A stretch of 51,911 nucleotides of DNA. Origin: Candidatus Faecaligallichristensenella faecipullorum. GTDB lineage: Bacteria; Bacillota; Clostridia; Christensenellales; Aristaeellaceae. Shown here one piece after another: positions 16,712 to 24,813 of the stretch. Location of the stretch: the NCBI GenBank assembly GCA_018716505.1, contig DVJW01000210.1, forward strand, positions 1 through 51,911, in the 5' to 3' direction. Below the pieces are notes generated by a model. It had not been told where the DNA came from. It worked only from the letters and a program-made list of their open reading frames with translations, and searched no databases. Each line of letters begins with the position of its first letter. Within the stretch, counting starts at the first letter, position 1. The position numbers were made by a program, and so were the translations under genes.

Positions 16712-17505
16712 AACTGTTTTTGAGCGCGGATATCGAGGGTACCGCGGGGGTGGCCCACTGGGATGAGACCGAAAAGGGACGCTTCGGCTATGAGCATTTT
16801 GCCCGCCAGATGAGTCTGGAGGTGGCCGCGGCCTGTGAGGGCGCGATGGAGGCCGGATATGACGACATTCTGGTGCGCGACGCCCATGACAGCGCCCGGA
16901 ATATCGACCCCGAGCTGCTGCCCGAATGCGTGCGCATCTTCCGGGGCTGGGGCAGCGATCCTTTGAGCATGATGTCCGGGCTGGACGGGAGCTTTGACGC
17001 GGTGGCCTTTACCGGGTATCATTCCCCGGCCAGCAGCCCGGAGAATCCGCTTTCCCACACCATGAACCTTAAAAACAACTATGTCCTGATCAACGGCCAG
17101 GTGGCCAGCGAGCTGATGATCAACAGCCTGACCGCGGCCTATTATCATGTGCCGGTGGCGTTTGTGAGCGGGGATCAGGGATTGTGCCATTGGATGAATT
17201 TGACGAGCCCCAATACCGTGACCGTGCCGGTGAGCCAGGGCGTGGGCAATGGCTCCATCTCCATTCATCCCCGCGTGGCGGTGAAGCGCATCCGCGAAGG
17301 CATGAAAGAGGCGCTGTGCCGCCCGGGCGTGGATTGCCGCTTCCCCCTGCCCGAGCGCTTCCAGGTGGAGATCAACTTCAAGGACCACAATCGGGCGCGC
17401 AGCGCCGGGTTTTACCCGGGCGTCCGCCAATTGGACAGCAAGCGCGTGGAGTTCGAAACCAAGGATTATATGGACGTGCTGAAGTTTTTCCATTTTGTGC
17501 TGTAG
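16708..17505 (+). CDS. M55-family D-aminopeptidase (DppA-like)
   Basis: 265 residues, the usual length for DppA, a zinc peptidase that releases N-terminal D-amino acids, notably D-Ala. It has the start LFLSADIEGTAGV with metal ligands in DIEG, DAHDSARNI near residue 54, FTGYHSP near residue 96 and VSGDQGLC near residue 153. A GAGGAGGAACAGGC site precedes the ATG, which overlaps the M20 stop. Together with alanine racemase the context points to breakdown of D-amino-acid-containing peptides such as wall fragments (inference). Confidence 0.92.
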   Translation: MKLFLSADIEGTAGVAHWDETEKGRFGYEHFARQMSLEVAAACEGAMEAGYDDILVRDAHDSARNIDPELLPECVRIFRGWGSDPLSMMSGLDGSFDAVAFTGYHSPASSPENPLSHTMNLKNNYVLINGQVASELMINSLTAAYYHVPVAFVSGDQGLCHWMNLTSPNTVTVPVSQGVGNGSISIHPRVAVKRIREGMKEALCRPGVDCRFPLPERFQVEINFKDHNRARSAGFYPGVRQLDSKRVEFETKDYMDVLKFFHFVL

Positions 17506-17528
17506 TTTTTTCGATGAGAGGATGAAAG

Positions 17529-17568
17529 AAAATCCCCTGTCCCGCTGGTTGCGGGACAGGGGATTTTT
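17529..17568. terminator. Bidirectional terminator
   Basis: A perfect 16-bp stem AAATCCCCTGTCCCGC / GCGGGACAGGGGATTT flanked by A-rich and T-rich ends. It separates the convergent dppA-like and oadA genes. Confidence 0.9.
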
Positions 17569-17606
17569 GTTTAAGCAAAACGGTTTGCCGGCTCGCGCCT
17601 CAGCCG

Positions 17607-19004
17607 TTACACCGGCATGACCTTGTTTTCCTTGTCAAGCAGCGAGTTGTCCAGCTTCAGGCTTTCGGCCTGGCGGTACTCAAAGTACTTGGTGGCCACC
17701 TGCGGGAACAGGGCGTAGCTCAAAACGTCCTCGTCCTGCTGGATGTACTGGCCGATTTCCTTGCGGTAGGATTCCAACTCGGGCTTCAGCAGGTCGGCCG
17801 GGCGCTGGGTGATGACCTTGGCGTCGCCGATGACCTTCTTGCGCACGTCCGGGTTGACCTTGCCGGGCAGCCGGCCATACTCGCCGCGCAGCAGGCCCTG
17901 GGACTCCTTGGGGTTCATCTTGTAGCGCTCGCCGGTGAGCACGTTCATCACCGCCTGGGTGCCCACGATCTGGCTGGTGGGGGTGACCAGCGGCGGATAA
18001 CCGAAGTCCTCGCGCACCCGCGGCACCTCGGCCAGCACCTCGTACAGCTTGTCCGCGGCGCCCGCCTGCTTGAGCTGGTTGATCAGGTTGCTGAGCATGC
18101 CGCCCGGAACCTGATACAGCAAGGTGTTGATATCCACCGAGAGCACCTTGGGATCCAGGAAGCCGTCCTTCTTGAGCCGGTCGGCCACGCCCCTGAAGTG
18201 CTTGGCGATGTCGTTGAGCAGGTTGAGGTCCAACCCGGTGTCATACTCGGTGCCCTGAAGGGTGGCCACCAGCGGCTCGGTGGCCGGCTGGCTGGTGCCG
18301 TTGCCCAGGGGCGAGAGCGCGGTGTCCACGATGTCCACCCCGGCCTCAATGGCCTTGAGCAGCACCATATCGCCGGTGCCCGAGGTGTTGTGGGTGTGCA
18401 GCGCGATGGGCACCTTGACCGAGGCCTTGAGCTTCTTGACCAGGCTGTAGGCCTTGTAGGGCAGAAGCAGGTTGGCCATATCCTTGATGCAGATGATCTG
18501 CGCGCCCATCTTTTCCAGCTCCACCGCCAGCTTGACGAAATACTCCTCGCTGTGCACCGGGCTCTCGGTGTAGCTCAGGGCCACCTCGGCGGTGCCGCCG
18601 TATTTCAGGGTGGCGTCGATGGCGGTCTTCATGTTGCGGGTGTCGTTGAGGGCGTCGAAGATGCGGATGATGTCAATGCCGTTTTCAATGGACTTCTTGA
18701 CGAACTCCTCCACCACGTCGTCGGCATAGTGCTTGTAGCCCAAGAGGTTTTGACCGCGCAGCAGCATCTGCAGCTTGGTGTTGGGCAGGGCCTTGCGCAG
18801 TTTGCGCAGCCGCTCCCAGGGATCTTCGTGAAGGAAGCGCAGGCAGCTGTCAAAGGTGGCGCCGCCCCAGCATTCCAAAGAGAAATAGCCTACTTTATCC
18901 AATTTTTCGCAGGCGGGCAACATCTCGTCCAGCCGCATACGGGTGGCGGCCTGAGACTGATGGGCGTCGCGCAAAATGGTTTCTGTAATTTTGACCTTAG
19001 CCAT
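17607..19004 (-). CDS. oadA: Oxaloacetate decarboxylase alpha / 5S-type carboxyltransferase subunit
   Basis: 465 residues: the HMGL-like TIM barrel and the conserved PYC/OADA domain, without a fused biotin domain. It moves carboxyl groups between oxaloacetate and biotin. Motifs are TILRDAHQSQAATRM (metal aspartate), ECWGGATFD, the lysine in CIKDMANLL, and HTHNTSGTG (metal histidines). The C-terminal domain contains VTPTSQIVGTQAV. Biotin would come from the separate carrier gene upstream in the operon. RBS AAGGAGGAGAACAAC. It is the last gene of a five-gene minus operon. Confidence 0.93.
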   Translation of the reverse strand: MAKVKITETILRDAHQSQAATRMRLDEMLPACEKLDKVGYFSLECWGGATFDSCLRFLHEDPWERLRKLRKALPNTKLQMLLRGQNLLGYKHYADDVVEEFVKKSIENGIDIIRIFDALNDTRNMKTAIDATLKYGGTAEVALSYTESPVHSEEYFVKLAVELEKMGAQIICIKDMANLLLPYKAYSLVKKLKASVKVPIALHTHNTSGTGDMVLLKAIEAGVDIVDTALSPLGNGTSQPATEPLVATLQGTEYDTGLDLNLLNDIAKHFRGVADRLKKDGFLDPKVLSVDINTLLYQVPGGMLSNLINQLKQAGAADKLYEVLAEVPRVREDFGYPPLVTPTSQIVGTQAVMNVLTGERYKMNPKESQGLLRGEYGRLPGKVNPDVRKKVIGDAKVITQRPADLLKPELESYRKEIGQYIQQDEDVLSYALFPQVATKYFEYRQAESLKLDNSLLDKENKVMPV

Positions 19005-19049
19005 GTTGTTCTCCTCCTTACATGGAACTTGGGATACCCGGGCGCGCCC

Positions 19050-20474
19050 TTAGCCGAACAGCTGCAGGAACACGCCGGCCGCCACGGCCGAGCCGATAAC
19101 GCCGGCCACGTTGGGGCCCATGGCGTGCATCAGCAGGAAGTTGCCCGGATCTTCTTTCTGGCCCACCACCTGGGAAACGCGGGCGGCCATGGGCACCGCC
19201 GAAACGCCGGCCGAACCGATGAGCGGGTTGATCTTGCCGCCGGTGAACCAGTTCATGATCTTGGCCACCACAACGCCGCCCACGGTGCCGAAGCCGAAGG
19301 CGAACACGCCCAGGAAAATAACCTTGATGGTATCGCCATCCAGGAAGGTGGAGCCGTTGGCCGTGGCGCCCACGGTCACGCCCAGGAAGATGGTCACAAT
19401 GTTCATGAGCTCGTTCTGGGCGGTCTTGGAGATGCGGTCCACCACGCCGGTAACCCGCATCAGGTTGCCCAGCATCAGCATGCCGATCAGCGGCGCGGCG
19501 TCAGGCAGCAGGAAGGAGACCAGCAGGGTAACCACGATGGGGAAGATGATGGTCTCGGTCTTGGACACCGGACGCAGCGTATCCATCCGGATCAGGCGTT
19601 CCTTCTTGGTGGTCAAAAGCCTCATGATGGGCGGCTGGATCACCGGCACCAGCGCCATGTAGGAATACGCGGCCACCGCGATGGGGCCCAGCAAATGAGG
19701 AGCCAGCTTGGTGGTGACGAAGATGGCCGTGGGGCCGTCCGCGCCGCCGATGATGCCGATGGCGCTGGCTTCCCGGGCGTCAAAGCCAAACAGAATGGCC
19801 ACGGTGAAGGCAAAGAAGATGCCGAACTGGGCGCCCGCGCCCATGAGCAGGCTCTTGGGGTTGGCGATCAGCGGGGCAAAGTCGGTCATCGCGCCCACGC
19901 CCATGAAGATCAGCGGGGGATAGATGCCCAGCTTGACGCCCTGATACAGGTAATAGAGCAGTCCGCCGTTGGAGGTCTCCACCCGGTAGACCATTTCGCC
20001 CGCCGCGTTGACGCCCGCGATGACTTCCTTGTTCTTAAGCGCTGCATCGCTGAGCGCTTTGGCATAATCAGTGAGCGCATATTCAGTGTAGACGGGGTTG
20101 CCCATCATGCCCGCCAGGGGCAGGTTGGCCAGCAGCATGCCGAAGGCGATGGGCAACAGCAGCAGCGGCTCAAACTGTTTGACGATGGCCAGATACAGGA
20201 GTACGCAGGCAATGGCGATCATCACATACTCCTGCCAGGTGGCGTTGGCGAAGCCGGTGCTCTGGGCGATGCCGGTCAGGGCCTCCATGACGTTTATGTC
20301 GTAATTGATTTCGTTTTCATCTTGCGTGGCGGTTTCGGCTGCGGCCGGGGCTTGCGTCGCCAGGGGATCGGCCGTGGGAGCCGCGGCTTCTTCAGCCAGC
20401 GCCATTACCGGCGTCAGGCACAGCAGGATGAGCAGCAGCGCGAGAGCGCGCGCAAACGTATGGTTCTTGTTCAT
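19050..20474 (-). CDS. oadB: Na+-translocating decarboxylase beta subunit (OadB/MmdB family)
   Basis: 474 residues, integral membrane. It decarboxylates carboxybiotin and pumps Na+ out. It is longer than the common form of about 375-430 residues because of an N-terminal signal-like segment (ALALLLILLCLTPVMALAEE) and an acidic/alanine linker before the core. Core motifs include FMGVGAMTDFAPLIANP, GIIGGADGPTAIF with its conserved aspartate, and near the C-terminus PLIGSAGVSAVPMAARV. RBS AGGAGGATGACAGA. The export signal suggests an outside N-terminus. Confidence 0.93.
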   Translation of the reverse strand: MNKNHTFARALALLLILLCLTPVMALAEEAAAPTADPLATQAPAAAETATQDENEINYDINVMEALTGIAQSTGFANATWQEYVMIAIACVLLYLAIVKQFEPLLLLPIAFGMLLANLPLAGMMGNPVYTEYALTDYAKALSDAALKNKEVIAGVNAAGEMVYRVETSNGGLLYYLYQGVKLGIYPPLIFMGVGAMTDFAPLIANPKSLLMGAGAQFGIFFAFTVAILFGFDAREASAIGIIGGADGPTAIFVTTKLAPHLLGPIAVAAYSYMALVPVIQPPIMRLLTTKKERLIRMDTLRPVSKTETIIFPIVVTLLVSFLLPDAAPLIGMLMLGNLMRVTGVVDRISKTAQNELMNIVTIFLGVTVGATANGSTFLDGDTIKVIFLGVFAFGFGTVGGVVVAKIMNWFTGGKINPLIGSAGVSAVPMAARVSQVVGQKEDPGNFLLMHAMGPNVAGVIGSAVAAGVFLQLFG

Positions 20475-20521
20475 TCTGTCATCCTCCTAAAGGCGTTATA
20501 TCGTTGGGGCTGCGTTCTCGA

Positions 20522-20929
20522 TTATTGCAGCGCAACCAGCGCGTCGCCGGAGTTGACCTGCGCGCCTTTGGAGGTCATAACGCTGGCCACCACGCCGTCG
20601 CGGGGTGCCATGATCTCGTTCTCCATCTTCATGGCTTCCAGGATCAGCAGCACGTCGCCCTTTTTCACCGACTGGCCGCCGGAAACCTTGATGTCCATGA
20701 TGGTGCCGGGCATGGGGGCCTTGATGGTCTCGGCGCCGGCCGGGGCGGCCTTGGGCGCGGGGGCCGGGGCGGGCTTGGCGGCCGGCGCCGGGGCGGCCTT
20801 GGGCGCGGGGGCAACGGCGGCGGGGGCGGCCGGAGCGGCCGGAATGGGGGCGGCGGAAGCGCCCGCGCCGATTTCTTCGACTTCAACCTCGTAAGAAGTG
20901 CCATTTACCACGATCTGAAACTTGCGCAT
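20522..20929 (-). CDS. Biotin carboxyl carrier protein of the decarboxylase
   Basis: 135 residues. The N-terminal 25 residues (RKFQIVVNGTSYEVEVEE) resemble the gamma/BCCP start. Residues 25-66 are a flexible Ala-Pro-Lys linker, and the C-terminal biotinyl domain holds LEAMKMENEI with the biotin lysine at K101. It carries CO2 between the two carboxyltransferases and OadB. RBS GAGGAGGATTTTATC. The GC-rich alanine/proline linker makes long false ORFs in other frames. Confidence 0.95.
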   Translation of the reverse strand: MRKFQIVVNGTSYEVEVEEIGAGASAAPIPAAPAAPAAVAPAPKAAPAPAAKPAPAPAPKAAPAGAETIKAPMPGTIMDIKVSGGQSVKKGDVLLILEAMKMENEIMAPRDGVVASVMTSKGAQVNSGDALVALQ

Positions 20930-20980
20930 GATAAAATCCTCCTCAAAATTCTCTATCGCCAGATGTGAAAAGAATTTGCT

Positions 20981-21337
20981 TTAATAGCGGCTGTAGACCT
21001 GCTCCTGACGGGCGGTTCTGCCCCAGGCGCCGCTGCGGCGCACCGAGCGCACCACCAGGGCCTTGCCGGTCTTTTGCTCATAGGCCATCAGCGCGGCGGT
21101 AATCACCGCCACCAGCTCAGCGTCATCCTGATAGGAAACTTCCTCGGTCAGGATTTCGGGAACCGGCTCCGGCACCGGAGCGGGGGCCGGGGTATCGCGT
21201 TTGCCTGAGTTCACGCTTTCAAAGATCTTGCCCATCAACGAGATGAGAATGATCAGGATAATCAGGCCCAGGAACACAATACCCATGCCCACCAGCGCCA
21301 CTTTGCCGCTGAAGGCCAGCTGTTCAATAACGCTCAT
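20981..21337 (-). CDS. OadG-family small membrane subunit
   Basis: 118 residues. A single membrane helix (ALVGMGIVFLGLIILIILISL, residues 13-33) is followed by a Pro-rich linker (PAPAPVPEPVPE) and a short C-terminal domain ending RRSGAWGRTARQEQVYSRY. The Trp/Arg-rich end is typical of OadG-like anchors in Clostridia. The subunit tethers the soluble carboxyltransferase and carrier to OadB. RBS GGGAGGCAGAGATTTT. Confidence 0.88.
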   Translation of the reverse strand: MSVIEQLAFSGKVALVGMGIVFLGLIILIILISLMGKIFESVNSGKRDTPAPAPVPEPVPEILTEEVSYQDDAELVAVITAALMAYEQKTGKALVVRSVRRSGAWGRTARQEQVYSRY

Positions 21338-21378
21338 AAAATCTCTGCCTCCCTTTTATCCTAATGACCCAAAGGCCA

Positions 21379-22863
21379 TTACAGCGGCAGATTGCCGTGC
21401 TTTTTGGAGGGGCGCACATCGCGCTTGGAGGATAGCATGGAAAGGGCCGCGGCCAGCATCTGCCGGGTGGCGGCGGGCTCGATGACGTCGTCCACATATC
21501 CGCGCAGCGCGGCGTTCATGCCGTCGGCCACCTTGTCCTGATATTCCTGCTCCAACTCGGCGCGCTTGGCGATGGGATCCTTGGCGGCTTTGAGCTCGTC
21601 CTCGCTCAGGATCTGCACCGCGGCCGGCGCGCCCATGGGCGAAATCACAGCGCCCGGCCAGGCGTATACCATATCCGCGGCCGCGCGGGAAGCCATGGCC
21701 GCGTAGCCCATGCCGATGGCGTTTCCGGTGATGACCGCGATGCGCGGGGCCGTGGTGTCCGCGTAAGCGAACATCAACTGCGCGCCGGCGCGGGCGATAT
21801 CGCCCTGGCTGCATTTACAGGAAAGCTTCATGCCCTGGGTATCCACGAAGCTGATCACCGGGATGCTGAAGGCGTCGCACATCCGGATAAAGCGGGCGGC
21901 CTTGCGCGCGCCGGTAACGGTTAAGCGGCCCTCGTCGGCCTGGGGCTGGGTGGCCACAAAGCCCACCGTGCTTCCGCCTATGCGGCCCAGGGCGGTGAAC
22001 ATCTCCGGGGCATATCCGGCCTGGAGCGTCAAAAGATCATGGTTGTCCGCCAAAGGCGCGATGACCTCCGCCATATCGGCCACCACGTCCAACGAAGCCA
22101 ACTCCACCACATCGCGGTTGAGGTCGTCGGCAATGGTGGGATCCAGGGGCGGCTCTTCCAAATTGTTCTGGGGCAGCATGGAAAGCACCTTGCGGGCCAG
22201 CAAAATAGCCTCTTCATCGCTCCCGGCGCTCATGTGCGCCGCGCCCGAGGCGGCCTGGGCCTCCATTCCGCCCAACTGCTCGGCCGTTACCTGTTCCCCC
22301 GTGGCGGCCGAAACCACCTGCGGGCCGTTTACGAACTGACGGCCGTTCTTGCTGGTGATGACCAGGTCGTTCATCTGGGCACACATGGCCGCGCCGCCCG
22401 CGCAGGGCCCCAATATCAGCGCGATCTGGGGCACCACGCCCGAAAGCGCCGCGGTGCGCGCCATGATCTGGGCATAGGCGTTCAAAGCGTCCGCGCCTTC
22501 GGTCAACCGGGCCCCCGCCGAATCGCACAGCGCCACCACCGGGGCGCCGGTCTTTTCGGCCAGGTCCATCACCTTGAGCACCTTGCGCGCGTGCGCGGCG
22601 CCCACGGAACCGCCTTTAACGGTAAAGTCCTGGGCATAGACATACACCGGGTTGCCCTCGACCATTCCGTAGCCGGTCACAACCCCCGACGCCTCCGCAA
22701 AGGTCTCCAATTCTACGAAGCTGGCTTCGTCCAAAAGACGGGCGATGCGCTCACGGGCGGTCAGCTTTCCGGCGGCCTTCTGCTTGGCGATGCTGGCTGC
22801 GTCGCCGTCCAGCAGCGCCTGCCTGCGCTCGCGAACGAGCGGCAGATTGCGTTCCACACTCAT
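21379..22863 (-). CDS. Acyl-CoA carboxyltransferase (MmdA / 12S type)
   Basis: 494 residues, the typical length for methylmalonyl-CoA decarboxylase alpha, propionyl-CoA carboxylase beta and transcarboxylase 12S subunits. N-terminal KLTARERIARLLDE, the acyl-CoA oxyanion loop region LCDSAGARLTEG and GPCAGGAAMCAQMNDL in the first crotonase half, and FVDTQGMKL and VITGNAIGMGYAAM in the second. First gene of the operon, after GGAGGGATAACCG. The substrate (methylmalonyl-, malonyl- or glutaconyl-CoA) is not decided by the sequence; the MmdA-like reading is favoured. Confidence 0.9.
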   Translation of the reverse strand: MSVERNLPLVRERRQALLDGDAASIAKQKAAGKLTARERIARLLDEASFVELETFAEASGVVTGYGMVEGNPVYVYAQDFTVKGGSVGAAHARKVLKVMDLAEKTGAPVVALCDSAGARLTEGADALNAYAQIMARTAALSGVVPQIALILGPCAGGAAMCAQMNDLVITSKNGRQFVNGPQVVSAATGEQVTAEQLGGMEAQAASGAAHMSAGSDEEAILLARKVLSMLPQNNLEEPPLDPTIADDLNRDVVELASLDVVADMAEVIAPLADNHDLLTLQAGYAPEMFTALGRIGGSTVGFVATQPQADEGRLTVTGARKAARFIRMCDAFSIPVISFVDTQGMKLSCKCSQGDIARAGAQLMFAYADTTAPRIAVITGNAIGMGYAAMASRAAADMVYAWPGAVISPMGAPAAVQILSEDELKAAKDPIAKRAELEQEYQDKVADGMNAALRGYVDDVIEPAATRQMLAAALSMLSSKRDVRPSKKHGNLPL

Positions 22864-22922
22864 CGGTTATCCCTCCATACGCCAACAATATTTTAATAAT
22901 CAAATTGTCGCCAATTTCACCT

Positions 22923-22952
22923 ATTCTACGTTGGGCTCCCTATCCCTGCCAA
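22923..22952 (-). promoter_or_regulatory. Promoter of the decarboxylase operon
   Basis: On the minus strand, TTGGCA (22947-22952), an 18-nt spacer and TAGAAT (22923-22928), about 60 nt before the carboxyltransferase start. Confidence 0.6.
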
Positions 22953-22998
22953 GCCGTGAACTTTTTTGTGTTAACTTCTTTGTTCCTTAATTTATACA

Positions 22999-23010
22999 CA
23001 AACCGGTTTG
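22999..23010. promoter_or_regulatory. Palindromic operator candidate
   Basis: CAAACCGGTTTG is a perfect 12-bp palindrome, followed 11 nt later by a similar half-site CAAAACCGG. It lies midway between the divergent operons. Confidence 0.4.
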
Positions 23011-23235
23011 GTTTATTGACACAAAACCGGCAAAAAATTGTCGAACAAAATGAAGGATTTCCACGCCCGCAAGTCGAATAAAATCCGTTGTATATTTATG
23101 TGTGTATATGGCGGACCCGCCGGCGAGAAAAAGTTTCTCTTTTCCCGATTGAACCGGAGGGCGGCACGGTTCGTCTAAAGCATATTTACAGCTTTACAGA
23201 CATGCAAACCCCATCATAGAAAGGATGCGAAAGGA

Positions 23236-24813
23236 ATGGGAGATTTCACCGCAACGCTTACCACGTTTCTACAGGATGCCGCGAATATGCTGGTTTATGT
23301 GGCGATCGTGGTGCTGTTTATCTTTGGATGCCTGAAATGCGTCGCGCCGGTGGTCAAAAACCGTCAGATTTTGCGCAGGGCGATTCGCAATTTGAAGGGC
23401 GGCGAGGGAAAGCGCTCCTGGCGGGAAGATAACTTCCTGGGCAAGGGCAGCCTGATGGCCCATTGGAGCGAGTATCTGGCCAACCTGTTTTTTGCGGACG
23501 GGGAATACCATAACCCGGCCAATGTGGAAGACTACATCAACGAGGAAACCGTTATAATTGACCCGGGCCATTCGGATATGGCCGGAGCCTTTCCGGGGCT
23601 CATGGTGTCGTTGGGCTTTTTGGGGACCTTGATTGGTATGTCCATGGGCATGAGCAATATCGACCTGTCCAGCTCCGAAAAGGTTATGGAGGGCATCCAG
23701 ACCTTGATCCCGGGCATGCGGTATGCCTTTATGACCTCCATTGTGGGCGTGGTTGGATCCATCACCTTTTCCTTGGTGACCTGCTGGGTGAACAGCGGAA
23801 CCCAGCGCACCCTCAACAGCTTCTATCACGCGTTGCGCACCGGCGCGGGCGTGGTCTCGGTGGATCCCATGACCCAGATCGCCATTTATCAGCAGGAACA
23901 GACCGCGATCCTGCAGAACCTGGCCACCGATGTTCAAAAGACCTTGCCCGCCAAGATCAACGCGGTTATCAAGCAGAACATGGAGCCCATGCAGAGCAGC
24001 CTGGACAACTTCATCACCGCCACCAGCCGCGAGCAGGTGCGCGGCATTGAGCGCATAGTCGACCGCTTTGTGGGCAACATGGACGACGCCCTTCAGGGCC
24101 AGTTCGAGAACCTGGGCGCCACCATGCGCGAGGCCTGCAAATTTCAGCAGGATATGGGCGCCACGGTGCGCGATACCTTAAACGGCGTAAACGAGGTGGC
24201 CCGCAGCATCAGCCAGGTGCAGCAGGTTTCCCAGAACATGATTGTAAAGTTCGACAACTACATCAACAAGCTGGGCGGGGCCCAGATTCAGTTGGACGAC
24301 GGTTACGACAAATTGGCCAGCACGGTTCAGCATATGGACGCGGCCAGCCGCCAGCAGGCCGAATACCTGAAGCTGGTGAGCCAGTATCAGACCGAGATGC
24401 AGTCCATGATCGCCGAATTCACCCAGGCCGCCCAGCAGTACACCCAGGCGGTGCAGGAGGTTACCAAGGGTTCGGCCGCGGCGCTGGACAAGGTCTCCGG
24501 AAACCTTCAGCGCAACAGCGAGGTGTTGGGCCAGAGCCACAATGCCTTTGTCAACAGCATCAACAAGGATTTGGAACATACCTTCGATGTGTTCGACGAC
24601 AACATGGTCAAGGTGACCGACCAGCTCAGCCGGGTGGTGGCCGATATTCGCGCCGCGGTGGGCGATTTGCCCCGGGTGATCGACGACGCCAACCGCCGCT
24701 ATGCCGACCAGCTGGATCAGCTGATCATAACCCTTCAGCGCGCTCAGGCCGGGTTGGAAGACGCGGCCTACCGGCTGTATCCTGACGGGGGCCATGCAAG
24801 GAGGAGAGACTAA
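23236..24813 (+). CDS. MotA/ZorA-like ion-channel subunit with long cytoplasmic tail
   Basis: 525 residues. One membrane helix near residues 17-37, then a cytoplasmic stretch, then a helix pair near 118-138 (PGLMVSLGFLGTLIGMSMGM) and 165-186 (MTSIVGVVGSITFSLVTCWV). This is the MotA/TolQ/ExbB pore arrangement. Residues 190-525 are predicted long helices rich in Gln/Ala/Asp, which is the hallmark of ZorA of the Zorya defence system rather than of flagellar MotA. The stop overlaps the next gene's start (TAATG). No flagellar, chemotaxis or zorC/D/E gene is nearby. Role unknown. Confidence 0.82.
   Translation: MGDFTATLTTFLQDAANMLVYVAIVVLFIFGCLKCVAPVVKNRQILRRAIRNLKGGEGKRSWREDNFLGKGSLMAHWSEYLANLFFADGEYHNPANVEDYINEETVIIDPGHSDMAGAFPGLMVSLGFLGTLIGMSMGMSNIDLSSSEKVMEGIQTLIPGMRYAFMTSIVGVVGSITFSLVTCWVNSGTQRTLNSFYHALRTGAGVVSVDPMTQIAIYQQEQTAILQNLATDVQKTLPAKINAVIKQNMEPMQSSLDNFITATSREQVRGIERIVDRFVGNMDDALQGQFENLGATMREACKFQQDMGATVRDTLNGVNEVARSISQVQQVSQNMIVKFDNYINKLGGAQIQLDDGYDKLASTVQHMDAASRQQAEYLKLVSQYQTEMQSMIAEFTQAAQQYTQAVQEVTKGSAAALDKVSGNLQRNSEVLGQSHNAFVNSINKDLEHTFDVFDDNMVKVTDQLSRVVADIRAAVGDLPRVIDDANRRYADQLDQLIITLQRAQAGLEDAAYRLYPDGGHARRRD

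Larger units (their letters stand above)
22864..23235. other. Divergent intergenic region between decarboxylase and motor operons
   Basis: 372 nt with a drop in GC in the middle. It contains a minus-strand promoter and a palindromic operator candidate (listed separately). For the plus-strand motor operon only a weak -10-like TATATT near 23092 is visible. The ribosome site AAAGGATGCGAAAGGA precedes the motor start. No ORF worth calling. Confidence 0.6.

Noticed and set aside
20700-20870. Ala/Pro repeats in the biotin carrier as a DNA repeat or CRISPR-like array
   Set aside because: It is the coding sequence of a normal flexible Ala-Pro linker; no regular spacer-repeat pattern.
18198-20894. 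898-codon plus-strand ORF
   Set aside because: It is the antisense shadow of oadA-oadB-BCCP; GC-rich codon bias leaves the opposite frame open. No ribosome site, and it lacks any domain.
23016-23021. TTGACA on the plus strand as promoter of the motor operon
   Set aside because: No acceptable -10 box 16-18 nt downstream.
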